Part shown: positions 44,310 through 54,865 of the stretch, one piece after another
Numbering within the stretch: the stretch's first letter is position 1
Layout of the letters: each line of letters opens with the position of its first letter
Assembly (NCBI GenBank): GCA_030562195.1
Contig: JAUJPP010000012.1
Location: forward strand, 6,758,001-6,822,000
Reading direction: 5' to 3'
DNA: 64,000 nt
Origin: Nipponacmea schrenckii
Taxonomy: Eukaryota; Mollusca; Gastropoda; Lottiidae
Notes under the pieces: model-generated
The model's database searches: none
What the model saw: the letters and a program-made list of their open reading frames with translations, nothing else
What the model was told of the DNA's origin: nothing
Program-made: the position numbers and the translations under genes

Positions 44310-45690
44310 GAACGCTATTAATGTCTTCTGTACGGATATTCGGAATCAGAAATGAGTGATAGAAATAACTGTTATTTAAATTTATCATTATATCTTGTAA
44401 CGGATATATCTGTAATCTTCCAAGCAAATCCTGACTTGTTTAATAAAAAAGGAAAAACGGAATTTTCAATAAATTGACTACTTAGAAATAATTAACTGTC
44501 TTGTCTTATAGGGTTAGAAAGCTTTTAGAAGAGTTTAAATCGCTACCTCTTCCCAATGATTCGAATGACTGCTTTCCTGAATAGACGATGTTCAAGGATC
44601 TGACACAAGCCTAATCAAAGACTGAGCCTAAATAAAATGGTAATGAAGCGACAAGTTGCGCCATTTGTATCCAAAGAGAACTAGAAACGATGACTGGTTC
44701 CCTTAATACACACTAATGAACTGAAATGAAAAAGGCATTAGAAAATCATTGGAACCAATCACTTAATTTTTTGTTAAGTGATGCTATTTTCTTCCCTTTT
44801 CGCTCCCCTTCATTTCTCGCTTTATCGCGTCGTTTGCGAAAGTTCTACACGTCTAGGTTTTGATGTACAAACAAAACAAAATCATTCAAAATTTACTTCG
44901 AAATACCATCTTACAACAATTCAAAAGTACATGTATTTTCTTCTGTCAACAGTTAAGAACAATAGATTGATCTTCTTCACTGAACTTGAATTCATGAAAA
45001 TTGAAGTGACTACACAGTTGGTCAATTAAGTGGAAAAATCTGATTGTCAAGAATTGTCATATAAAATAAAATTCTATATATTAAAATATATTATTAAAAT
45101 TATAAAAGGCGAGCAAAGTTGAAAGGAAACGCTACTCATGAAATTTGTAGTATTGTCTTTAAAAAGGATGCGGATCGGCTTCAGATTGTCAACATTTCCA
45201 CACTGAATCTGAAATGAACTGGAATTTTAAAGACAACCTAATCGAATCTAAAGTTAATCTGAGCAGTCTACGACTCAACAAGCAGTCTAGACGTGAGATA
45301 TCGGAATCAACGACCATCCAGTTCATAGCAGTTGCAAGAGATCAGTTCTCAAATAAGTCCTCTGTTCATATTAACAGCAGTCAGCGATTACTTTTTCAGA
45401 TGTTCATTTTTTAATTTCGTATGTATTTCAGAACCAAGTGGAAGAGACAGACAGCTGTTGGTTTGGAATTATTAGCTGAAGCTGGAAATTATGCTGCTGT
45501 GCAACGAATGTTACAGTCAAATCCTTATTGGTCATCCTATCACCCTGGTACTTCAGCCATGTTTTCTAATATGGACGCTCTTTATTATCGTCATGGGGTT
45601 GGTTCACTCCCGGTTTCTCGACCAGTTATACCACGCATGTTTATTCAAGGTCTCCAACAACATGTTAGCCAGATACCACCACCACACTGA
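37837..45690 (+). CDS. Barhl: BarH-like homeobox transcription factor, plus-strand paralog
   Basis: Three exons: 37837-38290, 40344-40566 and 45432-45690; 936 nt, 311 aa. Donors are GTAAGA and GTAGGA, acceptors TTGCAG and TTTCAG, and phases are 1 and 2, exactly as in the minus-strand paralog. The start (CAGCATGG) has a purine at -3, G at +4 and an in-frame TAA at 37825-37827. The eh1/FIL motif FLISDIL is at residues 86-92. The homeodomain is about residues 174-233 and differs from the paralog at only three positions (1 P/A, 9 T/S, 14 S/G); helix 3 with TWYQNRR is unchanged. The C-terminal segment has [14 protein letters not shown] and [12 protein letters not shown]. Outside these blocks exon 1 is diverged: serine- and acid-rich, with little alignable sequence. 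It should be a nuclear sequence-specific regulator like its neighbour. Introns are long (2053 and 4865 bp), whereas the paralog's second intron is only 156 bp. Confidence 0.95.
38291..40343 (+). other. intron 1 of plus-strand Barhl
   Basis: 2053-bp phase-1 intron with a GTAAGA donor and a TTATTGCAG acceptor. It holds no recognised repeats or genes. Open frames within it are not supported. Confidence 0.85.
42716..42835 (-). mobile_element. miniature inverted-repeat element, partial copy 3
   Basis: Begins with AAGGTATAATAGGTCTTAG and goes on through CATAAAATT and GGCCAATAA to GTGCCATTACT. This order matches the reverse complement of copy 1 at 35383-35662. The distal part is missing or too diverged to follow. 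It lies in intron 2 of the plus-strand homeobox gene. Confidence 0.6.
43600..43930 (+). promoter_or_regulatory. candidate intronic enhancer-like stretch
   Basis: Less AT-rich and non-repetitive compared with the rest of the intron. It is rich in AATTAG, TTAAT and GATTAA type sites plus CG-containing words. Large introns of developmental homeobox genes often carry enhancers, so this is a reasonable candidate, but nothing here proves it. Confidence 0.2.
44279..44307 (+). repeat. poly-A run of 29
   Basis: Uninterrupted A29 homopolymer in intron 2 of the plus-strand gene. It could be a microsatellite or the tail of a retroposed sequence; no body of such an element is visible upstream. Confidence 0.9.
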
Positions 45691-46019
45691 AGTTGTATAT
45701 AAATCATCAAGACTTGTGACGTAGATGAAAAGCGATCGAAGTAGACAAATCTATGTTATCGTTAGATATTACTATACAAAATATATATTCTATAATATAA
45801 TACGGCTATTAGGAACGTATTCAGCTTGTTGTCACCATAAAATTGAGTGACGCTTCTTCGAACTACACCGGGTGGACCAGCTTTGTCGAAAAGAATTCCA
45901 GAAAGTCTGAAAAGGGAGGATCAGTCTCGTGACCAGTATTGTCTATAGCTTTTATACAGTGTTATGATTTTAATACTTAATATAATAATGTAAATACAAT
46001 GGTTTTAATTGTTATTAAT

Positions 46020-46025
46020 AATAAA
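46020..46025 (+). terminator. candidate polyadenylation signal for plus-strand Barhl
   Basis: AATAAA lies 330 bp after the stop codon. It is the first canonical hexamer I see downstream. The AT-rich context makes chance occurrence possible. Confidence 0.4.
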
Positions 46026-46194
46026 TTGTCAATTATCAATTAGCTGTTTATAATTTGCCTATGATGCCATAACTACTTAAATAACAATAATTTAGCCAAG
46101 CCATAGATGCTTACATCAAAGTCGATAAGCGATTGCCGATTTGCAAGAAACAGTTAACTGGCGACCTAAATATATATTTATGTCACGACTGTTA

Positions 46195-46840
46195 ACAAAA
46201 TAATTTACTTTGTCAGCGATGTTTCATCCTGCTTACACGATACTACCCTTTATACCATAAATTTACATGAAATGCCATCCCTTATACAAGAATATAAAAT
46301 TGTCAGCGATGCCACTCATTTGTAAGAGAATCAATTGTCAGCAATGACATCCAAACGTACACTATAGTTAATTTTATCAGCAATGTCTCTTTATGTTAAA
46401 GGAATATTGATTTGGTCATCGATGGTACTTATGGTTACGAAACAATAAAATTGTCAGTTTAACCCTTAGCCATAGTCATAGCAAATTAGATAAGACACAA
46501 AATATTTGACAGTCATGCTATCAAATATTAGGCGATGAATTTGTCAGCCATGCAACAAATAGTATGCAATAAATTTGGCAGCAATGCCATCAAACATCAT
46601 ACGACAAGTTTGTCAGCAATGCTAGAAAAATGCGATAAATTTTTTAGCAAATGCTAGGAACAATAACTTTGTCAGATATTTAAGACAAAAAATTCTCAGC
46701 AGTGTATCAAATATTAGAAGATAAAATTGTCAGCCATTCTGTCCAAAATTAGACAAACCATTTGTGAGGAGTGCTAAAACATTTTGAGCAAAACTGTCTT
46801 ACCGATACTATCAAATGTAAGACGTTAGCGTTGCAAAGTA
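46195..46840 (+). repeat. degenerate tandem repeat, left block
   Basis: Many diverged copies of a 35-60-bp unit containing TTTGTCAGCAATGC and ATCAAAT. Spacing is about 35 bp at its most regular (46540-46620). It starts just past the inferred 3' end of the plus-strand homeobox gene. It is old and eroded, with no coding potential. Confidence 0.7.
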
Positions 46841-47370
46841 AGGTGATATATACGCCCACAAGCAGCTTTGATTGCAAACACAGATCATTGAATGTTGTCT
46901 ATTTACATTTGGTTCATGATTAGTCTAGCTAGATTTTATATTGGTATCTATAGAGAATTTTAGGGACACTTTTAATGTTATTATTACTTAGATTTTATAT
47001 AGGTATCTAAAAAAATTGTGAATGCCAATGGAAAAGAGTGACAGACAGGGTGAAGAAAAATTAAGTTCATACTACATGTGGGCAAATAAAAATAAAAATA
47101 ATCCATAAAAATATTTTGCCTGAAGTGTGAGCATGGGTTGCACAATATAGCTAATAGAGTGAAACGCTAAGTCGGGCACGATATTTGGGTGAAAATTTTT
47201 CCGATCATCATCAAACTCGATAGAGATGATCTTCATAATGACATTGATTCACGCAATAAAAGTCAAAAGAATCCGTAAAGAATTATAGCTCGTAGAGTGC
47301 GCAGGTGAGCTACCGACAGACCGACGACGGGGTTTTTTACAATAATATCAATTTATGGGCGTTTCAAAGT
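46841..47370. other. segment interrupting the degenerate tandem repeat
   Basis: About 530 bp of unrelated sequence between two blocks of the same repeat, so it is probably an insertion. Its right part ends in ACCGACAGACCGACGACGGGG followed by a T run. It contains a local duplication of TTAGATTTTATAT-like phrases near 46930-47010. No coding region; the element class is not recognised. Confidence 0.35.
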
Positions 47371-47660
47371 GATTTCCAATGTTAGACGATATATTTGTCA
47401 GCAATTCTATCAAATGTTAGTCAGTAAATTTGTCAGTAATTCTGATGTGAAATAAAATTTTGTTAGCAATGCTATCAAATGTTAAACGATTTGCCAACAA
47501 TGCTGTCAAATGCTAGGCAATAATTTTGCTAGCATGTGCTATGGAATGTTGAAAATTTTGTCATTGTTGCTTTCTAATGACAGTAAATTTGTAAGCGATG
47601 CCACTTATCTGCTAGAAAAGTCTGTCAAAATAGTTTGTCAGCAATGTCTCGCGACACAAG
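47371..47660 (+). repeat. degenerate tandem repeat, right block
   Basis: Continues the TTTGTCAGCAAT and CAAATGTTA units of the block at 46195-46840 after an interruption. Copies are heavily diverged. Confidence 0.65.
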
Positions 47661-48849
47661 CTTACACGAGTATAATTACAATTGTTAAAAATGTCATCTA
47701 TTATTTCCAAGCGAAACCACCAGCGCTATATTCTACAATATTGCTCACTTTATTTAAGGTCATAAACCATTATATCTAAACGTTATGAAGGATAATGTAA
47801 AAACGCCACTCGATTTCGCTGAAAGAAGGGACGTAACTCAAGAAAATAACTAATAAAGCCTTACTTTCGGTTATGAAAATGTTAGGCACAGGATTAAAAA
47901 AATATAAATGAGGGAGGGTTCTTTAATCCTTTATATTTAGTTGATTTAAAGAAAAGGGTAGTAATGTCTTCAAGGTATTTCAAGGGTGTTTTCGTACATT
48001 GATTAGTATTTATTATAAGTTATTGACAAATGTATAAGTTATGACACGAGGGACGGAAGATTGTCTAATATTAGAAACAGGGATTAACCGTCGCTTAATT
48101 TCACTTTTAACATGATTTTGTAGCCAGGGAGTCTATAACATACTAACTGACACTTCTATTTGACTGAATAAGTTACCAGACTGTTTTTATTCACATGATT
48201 TAAGCCTTTTTCTTCCATGTCTTGTTAATAAGGACCATTTAGGTTATGTAGAAGGTATTTCAGGGTTCAATCCGTACGTATTATTGTACGTATAATCTTC
48301 TGTTATTCTAATAACTACATTCACAGTCTGTTAGTCATGTGTTTTTTAATAGGTACATGATATTCTTATTGTTGAGCAGCGCCGCCTGATCGAAATACAG
48401 TGACTTTCGGGGTCAGTTTATTGAATTATGAGTTTATTAAAAATGTTCTGAAGGTTTTCTTCCGTTTCAATATGGACTTGATTACAAATATACCATTGGG
48501 CTGTCATAATAACTTCCTACCCCACATCTCTTTAAAATAGATCGTAATTCTTCAATTGGAAGGTCAACATTTAGCTTTGACTGATATGACAATTGTGACG
48601 TATGAAATATAAGGGGTTATCAACCCGTAAGATAATCCGGTAAGATACTCCAGAAATAGAGAAAGTGAACTATAAAATGCTCTGCTAGATGTTATACCCC
48701 AATACAACTGGCTCGGACCGAAAGAAAACAGAACATATGAGGCGGCTTGTTCAATTACTGCAGTTTAGAAACTAACTATAATTAGTAACCGTGTCGGTCT
48801 CACTCATTAATTCTTGATATAAAAAAGCACTCTATGGTCGTTTCAGCAA
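47661..48849. other. noncoding sequence without recognised features
   Basis: No gene, RNA or clear repeat identified. A T-arm-like phrase at 48263-48273 does not belong to a foldable tRNA. Confidence 0.4.
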
Positions 48850-49004
48850 TCACAATAATAATAAGCTGATTTGAATACAATTGTTTTATTCATAGTTAAG
48901 TTAATCATAATATTTTTTACTACCCCATCACTCCCGATTCCTCTTATTGACAGAATCCCCTTTAGCTGAAGTGTTGCTATATTAGAACATAAGGGATAAT
49001 AGCA
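48850..49004 (-). repeat. 3' LTR of the gypsy-type element
   Basis: On the minus strand it starts TGCTATTATCC, followed by CAGCTAAAGGGGATTCTGTC and later GAATAAAACAATTG, matching the other LTR with scattered substitutions. The two LTRs differ clearly, so the insertion is not recent. Confidence 0.75.
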
Positions 49005-49099
49005 TATACCCTTCCTTATACCAAAAATAAAAGTCATAACCTAGAAGCGTAAACTGCTACTTGCTGACTAAAAAAATCTAAATAATAAAGTCCTCACTA

Positions 49100-51670
49100 A
49101 AATATCGTCATTTTCGGCTACCAGAGTTGTTGCTTGAACAATATTTTCTTTCTTTTGATACTCCAATAATTGGCATCGGTTTCACATAGTTCACGCCAAC
49201 GTCTGATAACCTCTGGCTCCTTTAGTGGTTGTGAATTTGAAACGGGTTCTTTATCGATGATGCATTTCTTTAGATCATCAGCATGTAGGATGAACATTCT
49301 TCCAAATTTTTTTTTTCTTTCTTACAAGATAAAGGAGCCAGTTTCGTCAACATGTGTGACTCGACATGGGTCTGGTAGACAGGTAGGGTGAAACTTATAT
49401 GTTTGTGGTAATTTCGCAATAATGCATGGTCACCAACTTCAAATAAACTTCGGTGACAATATTTTGAGTCATTAATTTTCTGGGCCAGTCTTTGTTTTGC
49501 GTTTTTATCTGAGAACCAGATACAGCCATCCTAGGAAATACAGTTTGATGACCATAACGAAATAGGGATGGTTGGAGGATGGAGCTACGTCAATGGCTCG
49601 ATGAGGCGTATCTTGATAATTGACAAGAAGTTGTGATAAAGTTGCCCTTCCGGATTGATTATTGTAGTTGTTAAGTTTCATTGTTTTTCCAAGTGGTTAC
49701 ATAAATGTTTCAACGGTATTGGTAGCTGGATGCCGTTATGGAATCTTTTGAAGAGTGATTTCAAATTAAAAAGTGGACCTTTATCGGACAGTTGATACTC
49801 TGAATTTTCGAAAACGAGGTAAATGTACGCAAATGCTGGTAAAACCTTGCTTATCTTAGTAGATGATACAAATTAAGATACTGCGAATCGTGATGCAATA
49901 TATGTATTCAACAACCACGACATGATGTGATGATGGCATTGGCCCAAATACAACTGATACAGTTTCCCAGCATGAAAGAAAAAATTAGGCCGAAGGCGAC
50001 GCTCAATACCACTTTGAACAGGATGACTACCTATGGTAAAAATTTTGGGAGGACCATACGTTAACCCTTAAGAAGTATATTGTTATTTGAAATGGTGAGT
50101 TCGTGTAGAATCGACTTTAATCCCAAAAGTTTCTCACTTGCACCCTTGGTATCCATGTTTGACCGTCAACGCATGTAATGTGACATCGGATGATGTAGCG
50201 GTAGAAAACTTTCCCAAAGAAATAAAGTCAATGACAGGAGTGTCATAAAGCGTATAGAGTAAATTATTTAAATCGTTAACTTCATATTTTCAACTTCTAA
50301 AAGGTATTTGAGAGAAGTGGCATTTATAGATAGATAGTCAATTTGATAACCCTAGTCATTTTGGTAAAGTACTCGAAATCGAATATCTTGGTGACGTAGT
50401 CTGATACGTTCAGTGCAAATTAACCAACGTCGATTTCCATTGAAGACAGAACACGGTGACTTGTTATCAGTAACGATAGGTTTCAGGTGCTCCCGCCAGA
50501 TAATTTCGAAACTAAGACCAAGAGCGTCCAAATCTAACTGGGGATATTGGTTTTTTTTTTAGTGCGTGGTGCAAATGCTAGTGGTTTAGAAGTGTCAATG
50601 CTGCCTCCCTGTGCTAACATACCACCTAACCGATTATATTAGCATCTGCGCATATGTCGCAATGTCGGGTTGTTAAGATGAAAGTAGCGTAACAGAACAT
50701 CTTTATGAAAAGCATTTAAAATGTTTCTATTAATACTGTTCATGTTCAGTTTTCCAATTAAATCGAACACGTCCTTTTTTTAATTCACGCAAAGGAGAAG
50801 ATCGACAAGCAAAATTAGAAAAGAAATCAGAGTTTGATTGCATCATACATAAAAAAAAACCTGATTAACTGTTCTTTGCTTGTGGGTGCTTTCAAATGCT
50901 CTTAAGAAGATACTTTTGAAGAGTCTGATCGCACGCGGAGAGCAACAGTTATTATACCCCGGAAGCCAAGTTCTAACTGCCAAAAAGCGGATTTAAAGTC
51001 AATTTGGGGACTGACTTTAATATCTTCTTGTCTTGGTATAAGTAGATTCATAGACTGACGTTGCGAGCATCTGAAGTTACCCGGATTTCACCAGAGGGCT
51101 TAAGTGTGATATCAGCACAACATATCCCAGGGAAAGGTTGTTAGATGTTTTTCTATTATGTCATTTTTTATCATCTCAACAATAGCAGCATTTACACGAT
51201 CATTTAGGTGATAAGCTACATGTTGAGAGGGTTCAGTAACAGGTTTGATGCTGGCATCAACATTCAGTTTTACTTGATGGTGTCGTAATTTTCTTAACCC
51301 AATGAAATTTTCTGGATAGTGGGTCAGGATCTTCGACGAGGCGAAATTTTTGAAAGGTCATCAGCGGATTTTTCGATGCTATGTATAGGAACCGGATATA
51401 ACATGCCATTCGACAGGTACAAATATGGAACCCAAATTTGATTGAACACATAGCAGTTCCATGTACACCAATAGGATTCCTCATGTAAGGTCTAATTCGA
51501 ACTTTTAAGGGTACCGATTTTTTAAGTGGATTACCACAATAAAAACAGTTGAGTACACTTTGATTATGAAAGTGTTTTTTTGCTGATCTGTCTAACTGTT
51601 TCGATCTCGAGAGTGAACTATAAGAATACTGACAAACTCTATTTAATGTTTCGCCTAAAATTTTCATTTC
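49100..51670 (-). pseudogene. broken gag-pol of a gypsy-type element
   Basis: Visible pieces, reading right to left: CFYCGN near 51529-51549 in a 136-codon open stretch (51257-51667); YHLNDRVNAAI near 51182-51214 followed by NDIIEKH, the N-terminal side of reverse transcriptase; DFKSAFWQLELG at about 50965-51003, the RT block before the catalytic region; NGNR with ERIRLRHQD-like remnants near 50390-50450 from RNase H; LGKTMK near 49668-49695 and PHRAIDVAPS near 49583-49612 from the integrase C-terminus. Frameshifts and stops separate them. The YxDD catalytic box was not found. No function is expected. Confidence 0.75.
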
Positions 51671-51771
51671 ATGTCACATTTGAACGCACAGTATTTAGCT
51701 TCACTTTTAGGCCGATTACAAAAGAATGTTTTTACTTAAATACACCTAAATCCATTGATCAGTCTTGGTGG

Positions 51772-51977
51772 TCATTATAATAAGCTAATTTGAATTGTTT
51801 TATTCACAGTAAAGTTCTAGTTAAATGCAAGTCGTAGATTCGTTAGCCTTTTGAACACTAATCCTAATATTTCTTACTCCCCTATCTTCCTCAAGTCCTA
51901 TCACTCCTGATCCCCCTTCTTGCCAGAATCCCATTTAGCTGCAGTGTTGCCAGATTAGAGCATAAAGGATAATAACA
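51772..51977 (-). repeat. 5' LTR of the gypsy-type element
   Basis: On the minus strand it starts TGTTATTATCC and contains TAAATGGGATTCTGGCA. It aligns in the same orientation with the repeat at 48850-49004 through this phrase, the AAAACAATT phrase and the AAGCTTATTAT-like ends. It is about 50 bp longer than the partner, so one copy carries an indel. Exact ends are approximate. Confidence 0.75.
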
Positions 51978-53649
51978 TAACCATGTTAAGATTTGGTTTC
52001 ATCTGGTATCCATGTCGATCTATATTTTGCGAAAAAAAAAACAGCAAGAAACGAATGTAATATAATATACCATTGGACATGGTTTATCCTAAATATCTTT
52101 TCAACCTTTGAACAATTTCAAGAAAAGATTTTTGTTAGAAATTAAGAGTCATTACAAAAAATTCTTACTCCGTGCCTTTGTTGTTATTCTGTAAAATTTC
52201 TGTACTTCAGGTTGGTATACTTATATTTTGTTCTTGACTATGTTTTAAGGTTCCTCTTTCTCTTCGAGTTGTAATGTTTTGGGTTTCTTTGTAAACATAG
52301 GATCTTGATTAACATAAAGGACTTCAAGTGGTGTTAGCTTAATTCCTGTAAAGATTTTCTGCATACAAATATAGTCACAAAGTAATTCGTAAGAGCATAT
52401 CAATTAATATTTCGTAGTAACTGTTGGATGATTTCATGGACATTTCTTATTTGAATCATATTAAAATAATTGCTGTCGGTTATCAAGATCATGACATGAA
52501 CACCAGTCCACTGAGAGCTAAAAAATTTTCTATTCCGCCACTATATTTACCATCATTATTTTGATTTAGTGTGAGATGTCTGAACACTTAATGCAGTTTA
52601 TTGTTCAAATTTCATTTAAACATTTGGTAGAAATTAATTTCGATATTGCATCTTCTCTACTCCAACACAAAACATATTGGATTTTTATTGAAAACCTGTC
52701 GTTGACTTCTTTTGTAAGCTTTATAAACATTTATTAAATATTAAACGGGAAATAGCACTAAATGATTGGTGTCGTTCGGCTCGGAAATAGTTTAATCTAG
52801 TGGAAAACCTGATCATATTTAAAATCGACGAGACGTTTAGTGGAACGATATTATTGTTTAAATATTTTACGTCGTTTAAAAGCCAGGCTTTTTGTTTTCC
52901 ACTATACATTACTCTTGGGGTAAAAGACTTTTATCCACATCAGCAAATCACCATTGTGTACAGAACCAAATCGAAATCATGACAGAACGTATGTTATATA
53001 TTATTTAGGCTCCATTTGGTCATGCCGTAAGGGGCCTTTGTAATTTCTTAATCGGTCTGTGAGATATGTATAGACAAGTGAAAGGCAGGGATAATAGTAT
53101 ATGATGTTACGTTAAAGTGTTTTTCGAGTTCTGCTTCGACTCTCCACAATAAGTTTTTAAATGATAGCTGAAATACAAGCGGTGGAACTAAGGCCTAGTG
53201 AATTATTGAGCAGTATTGAGTATAATTCCATTGAATCATTATAAAGCTCTGTTTATTATTCTGTGTACTGTTGTCGATGACGTTTACCATTATTATTACA
53301 TTTTTGTTACAAAATGAAACAATGGATTACGTATATGATTTTAAAAAATAACAGAATTGAAAGAATTGAAAATATTTGTATAAGCATAATCTGAAAATTT
53401 TTTTCGGTGCCCTTGCTTTTCTGATATCCGTGGCTGTCAATGCAGTTGGGAGCTTAATCTTCGAGTATCATAACTACATGTAGATGTACATTAATTGTGA
53501 TTAATAATACTATTTAAAACGTTTGGCCGTTAACTCCTGGGTTCCAATTCCTGTGCTGATAAACTCAACAACTGCCAAAACAACTTATAGAATAACATAT
53601 TGCTTAATGCAAATGATATTTAGCGGCAAACACTGTTTAAAGACGGATA
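51978..53649. other. noncoding sequence between retroelement and satellite locus
   Basis: AT-rich with no supported gene or RNA. The overlapping open frames of about 60 codons near 52721-52982 show no recognisable domain. Confidence 0.4.
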
Positions 53650-53945
53650 TCAGTATGTAATACGTAACGCTGTCCTCAGACTGAGATACTTAATAGTTAA
53701 CATTGTCTATATATTGAGATACTAAATAGAAAACGCTGTATATAGACTGGTATATAATAGTTAACACTGTTTACAGACTGAGATATTCAATAGTTAACAA
53801 TGTCTAAAAACTGATATATCCAATACTTCATCCATTTTGCAGATTGAGATATTTAATAGTTAACACTGTCTATAGAATGGTATATTATATAATAGTTAAT
53901 TCTGTTTAAAGACTCAGATATTTAATAGTTAATACTGTCTCCTAC
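53650..53945 (+). repeat. 33-bp satellite, left block
   Basis: About nine diverged monomers of the type AGACTGAGATATTTAATAG then TTAACACTGTCTAT. The same monomer resumes at 57685, so the intervening 3.7 kb appears inserted within one original array. Confidence 0.85.
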
Positions 53946-54040
53946 TGTGGCTGGTATACGGCATCAAATTTACAATATGCCATTTTTCCAAAATGGTAGT
54001 GATTTTTACTTTTATATTTTAAACTTGACTTTCTACCTGG
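53946..54040 (+). repeat. flanking direct repeat, left copy
   Basis: Begins TGTGGCTGGTATACGGCATC, continues through AAATTTACAATATGCCATTT and TAGTGATTTTTA, and ends near CTACCTGGGTG. A similar stretch in the same orientation lies at 56813-56945, on the other side of the large inverted repeat. Confidence 0.75.
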
Positions 54041-54043
54041 GTG

Positions 54044-54108
54044 TAACTTGAATATTCAAGTTAGTAACTTGAATTTTCAAGTTAGTATCTTGAATTTTCA
54101 AGTTAGTA
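54044..54108 (+). repeat. 21-bp self-complementary repeats, left boundary
   Basis: About three copies of a 21-bp unit containing AACTTGAATTTTCAAGTTAG. Each unit is itself nearly palindromic. It is the outer end of the left inverted arm and mirrors the array at 56421-56646. Confidence 0.85.
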
Positions 54109-54864
54109 TCATACGATACCCACCCATTCCAACTAGCATACCTCCTATCATACCATACACACCCATTACAACTGGCCTATCATACAATCTACCAATTCCA
54201 CTAATACCTCCCATCATACCATACCCACCCATTCCAACTAGCATACCTCCTATCATACCATACCCACCCATTACAACTGGCCTATCATACAATCTACCAA
54301 TTCCACTATCCATATCTCCCATTATACCATGCTCACCCATTCCAACTAGCATACCTCCCATCATACCATACGCACCCATTCCAACTGGCCTATCATACAA
54401 TCTACCAATTCCACTAATACCTCCCATCATACAATACCCACCCATTCCAACTAGCATACCTCCTATCATACCATACCCACCCATTACAACTGGCCTATCA
54501 TACAATCTACCAATTCCACTAATACCTCCCTCATACCATTCCAGCTAGCATACCTCCTATCATACCATACCCACCCATTCCAACTAGCATACCTCCAATT
54601 ATACCATGCCCACCCATTACAACTGGCCTATCATACAAACTACCAATTCCACTAATACCTCCCATCATACCATTCCAACTAGCATACTATACCCACCCGT
54701 ACTAACTGGCCTATCATATAATCTACCAATTCTTTTAAGCAAACCTCCCATCACATTATACCCACCCATTCCAAATAGCATACCTCCCATCATACCATAC
54801 CCACCCATTCTATCACACAATCTACCAATTCCACTAAACATATCTCCCATCATACTATACCCAT
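54109..54864 (-). repeat. left arm of large inverted minisatellite repeat
   Basis: Tandem 39-bp units (minus-strand sense GGGTGGGTATGGTATGATGG) grouped in places into a 105-bp higher-order unit. They are inverted relative to 54866-56420. On the minus strand the array is open for 135 codons at 54098-54505 and would read as Gly/Met-rich repeats with RLYDRPVVMG spacers. On the plus strand it is also open, for 166 codons, and would read as Pro/Ile-rich repeats. Openness on both strands follows from a unit length divisible by three and is not evidence for a gene. Confidence 0.9.
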
Positions 54865-54865
54865 A

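Larger units (their letters stand above)
40567..45431 (+). other. intron 2 of plus-strand Barhl
   Basis: 4865-bp phase-2 intron splitting homeodomain codon 53. It contains a partial copy of the miniature element (42716-42835), an A29 run (44279-44307) and a less AT-rich segment near 43600-43930 that could be regulatory. No other exon is apparent. Confidence 0.85.
48850..51977 (-). mobile_element. decayed Ty3/gypsy-type LTR retrotransposon
   Basis: Two similar direct repeats (about 51772-51977 and 48850-49004) act as LTRs around an interior whose minus-strand frames resemble gypsy polyprotein. In order these are a CFYCGN zinc-knuckle-like remnant, reverse transcriptase, RNase H-like fragments and the integrase C-terminal region. 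On the minus strand each LTR begins TG(T/C)TATTATCC. The whole element is about 3.1 kb, much shorter than an intact gypsy element of about 5 kb or more. Most of gag and protease is missing and the frame is broken many times. It is inactive. Target-site duplications and a primer-binding site could not be identified. Confidence 0.82.

Noticed and set aside
48263..48273. GGGTTCAATCC as a tRNA T-arm
   Set aside because: The bases around the loop do not pair as a five-base-pair stem, and no acceptor or anticodon arms are found nearby.
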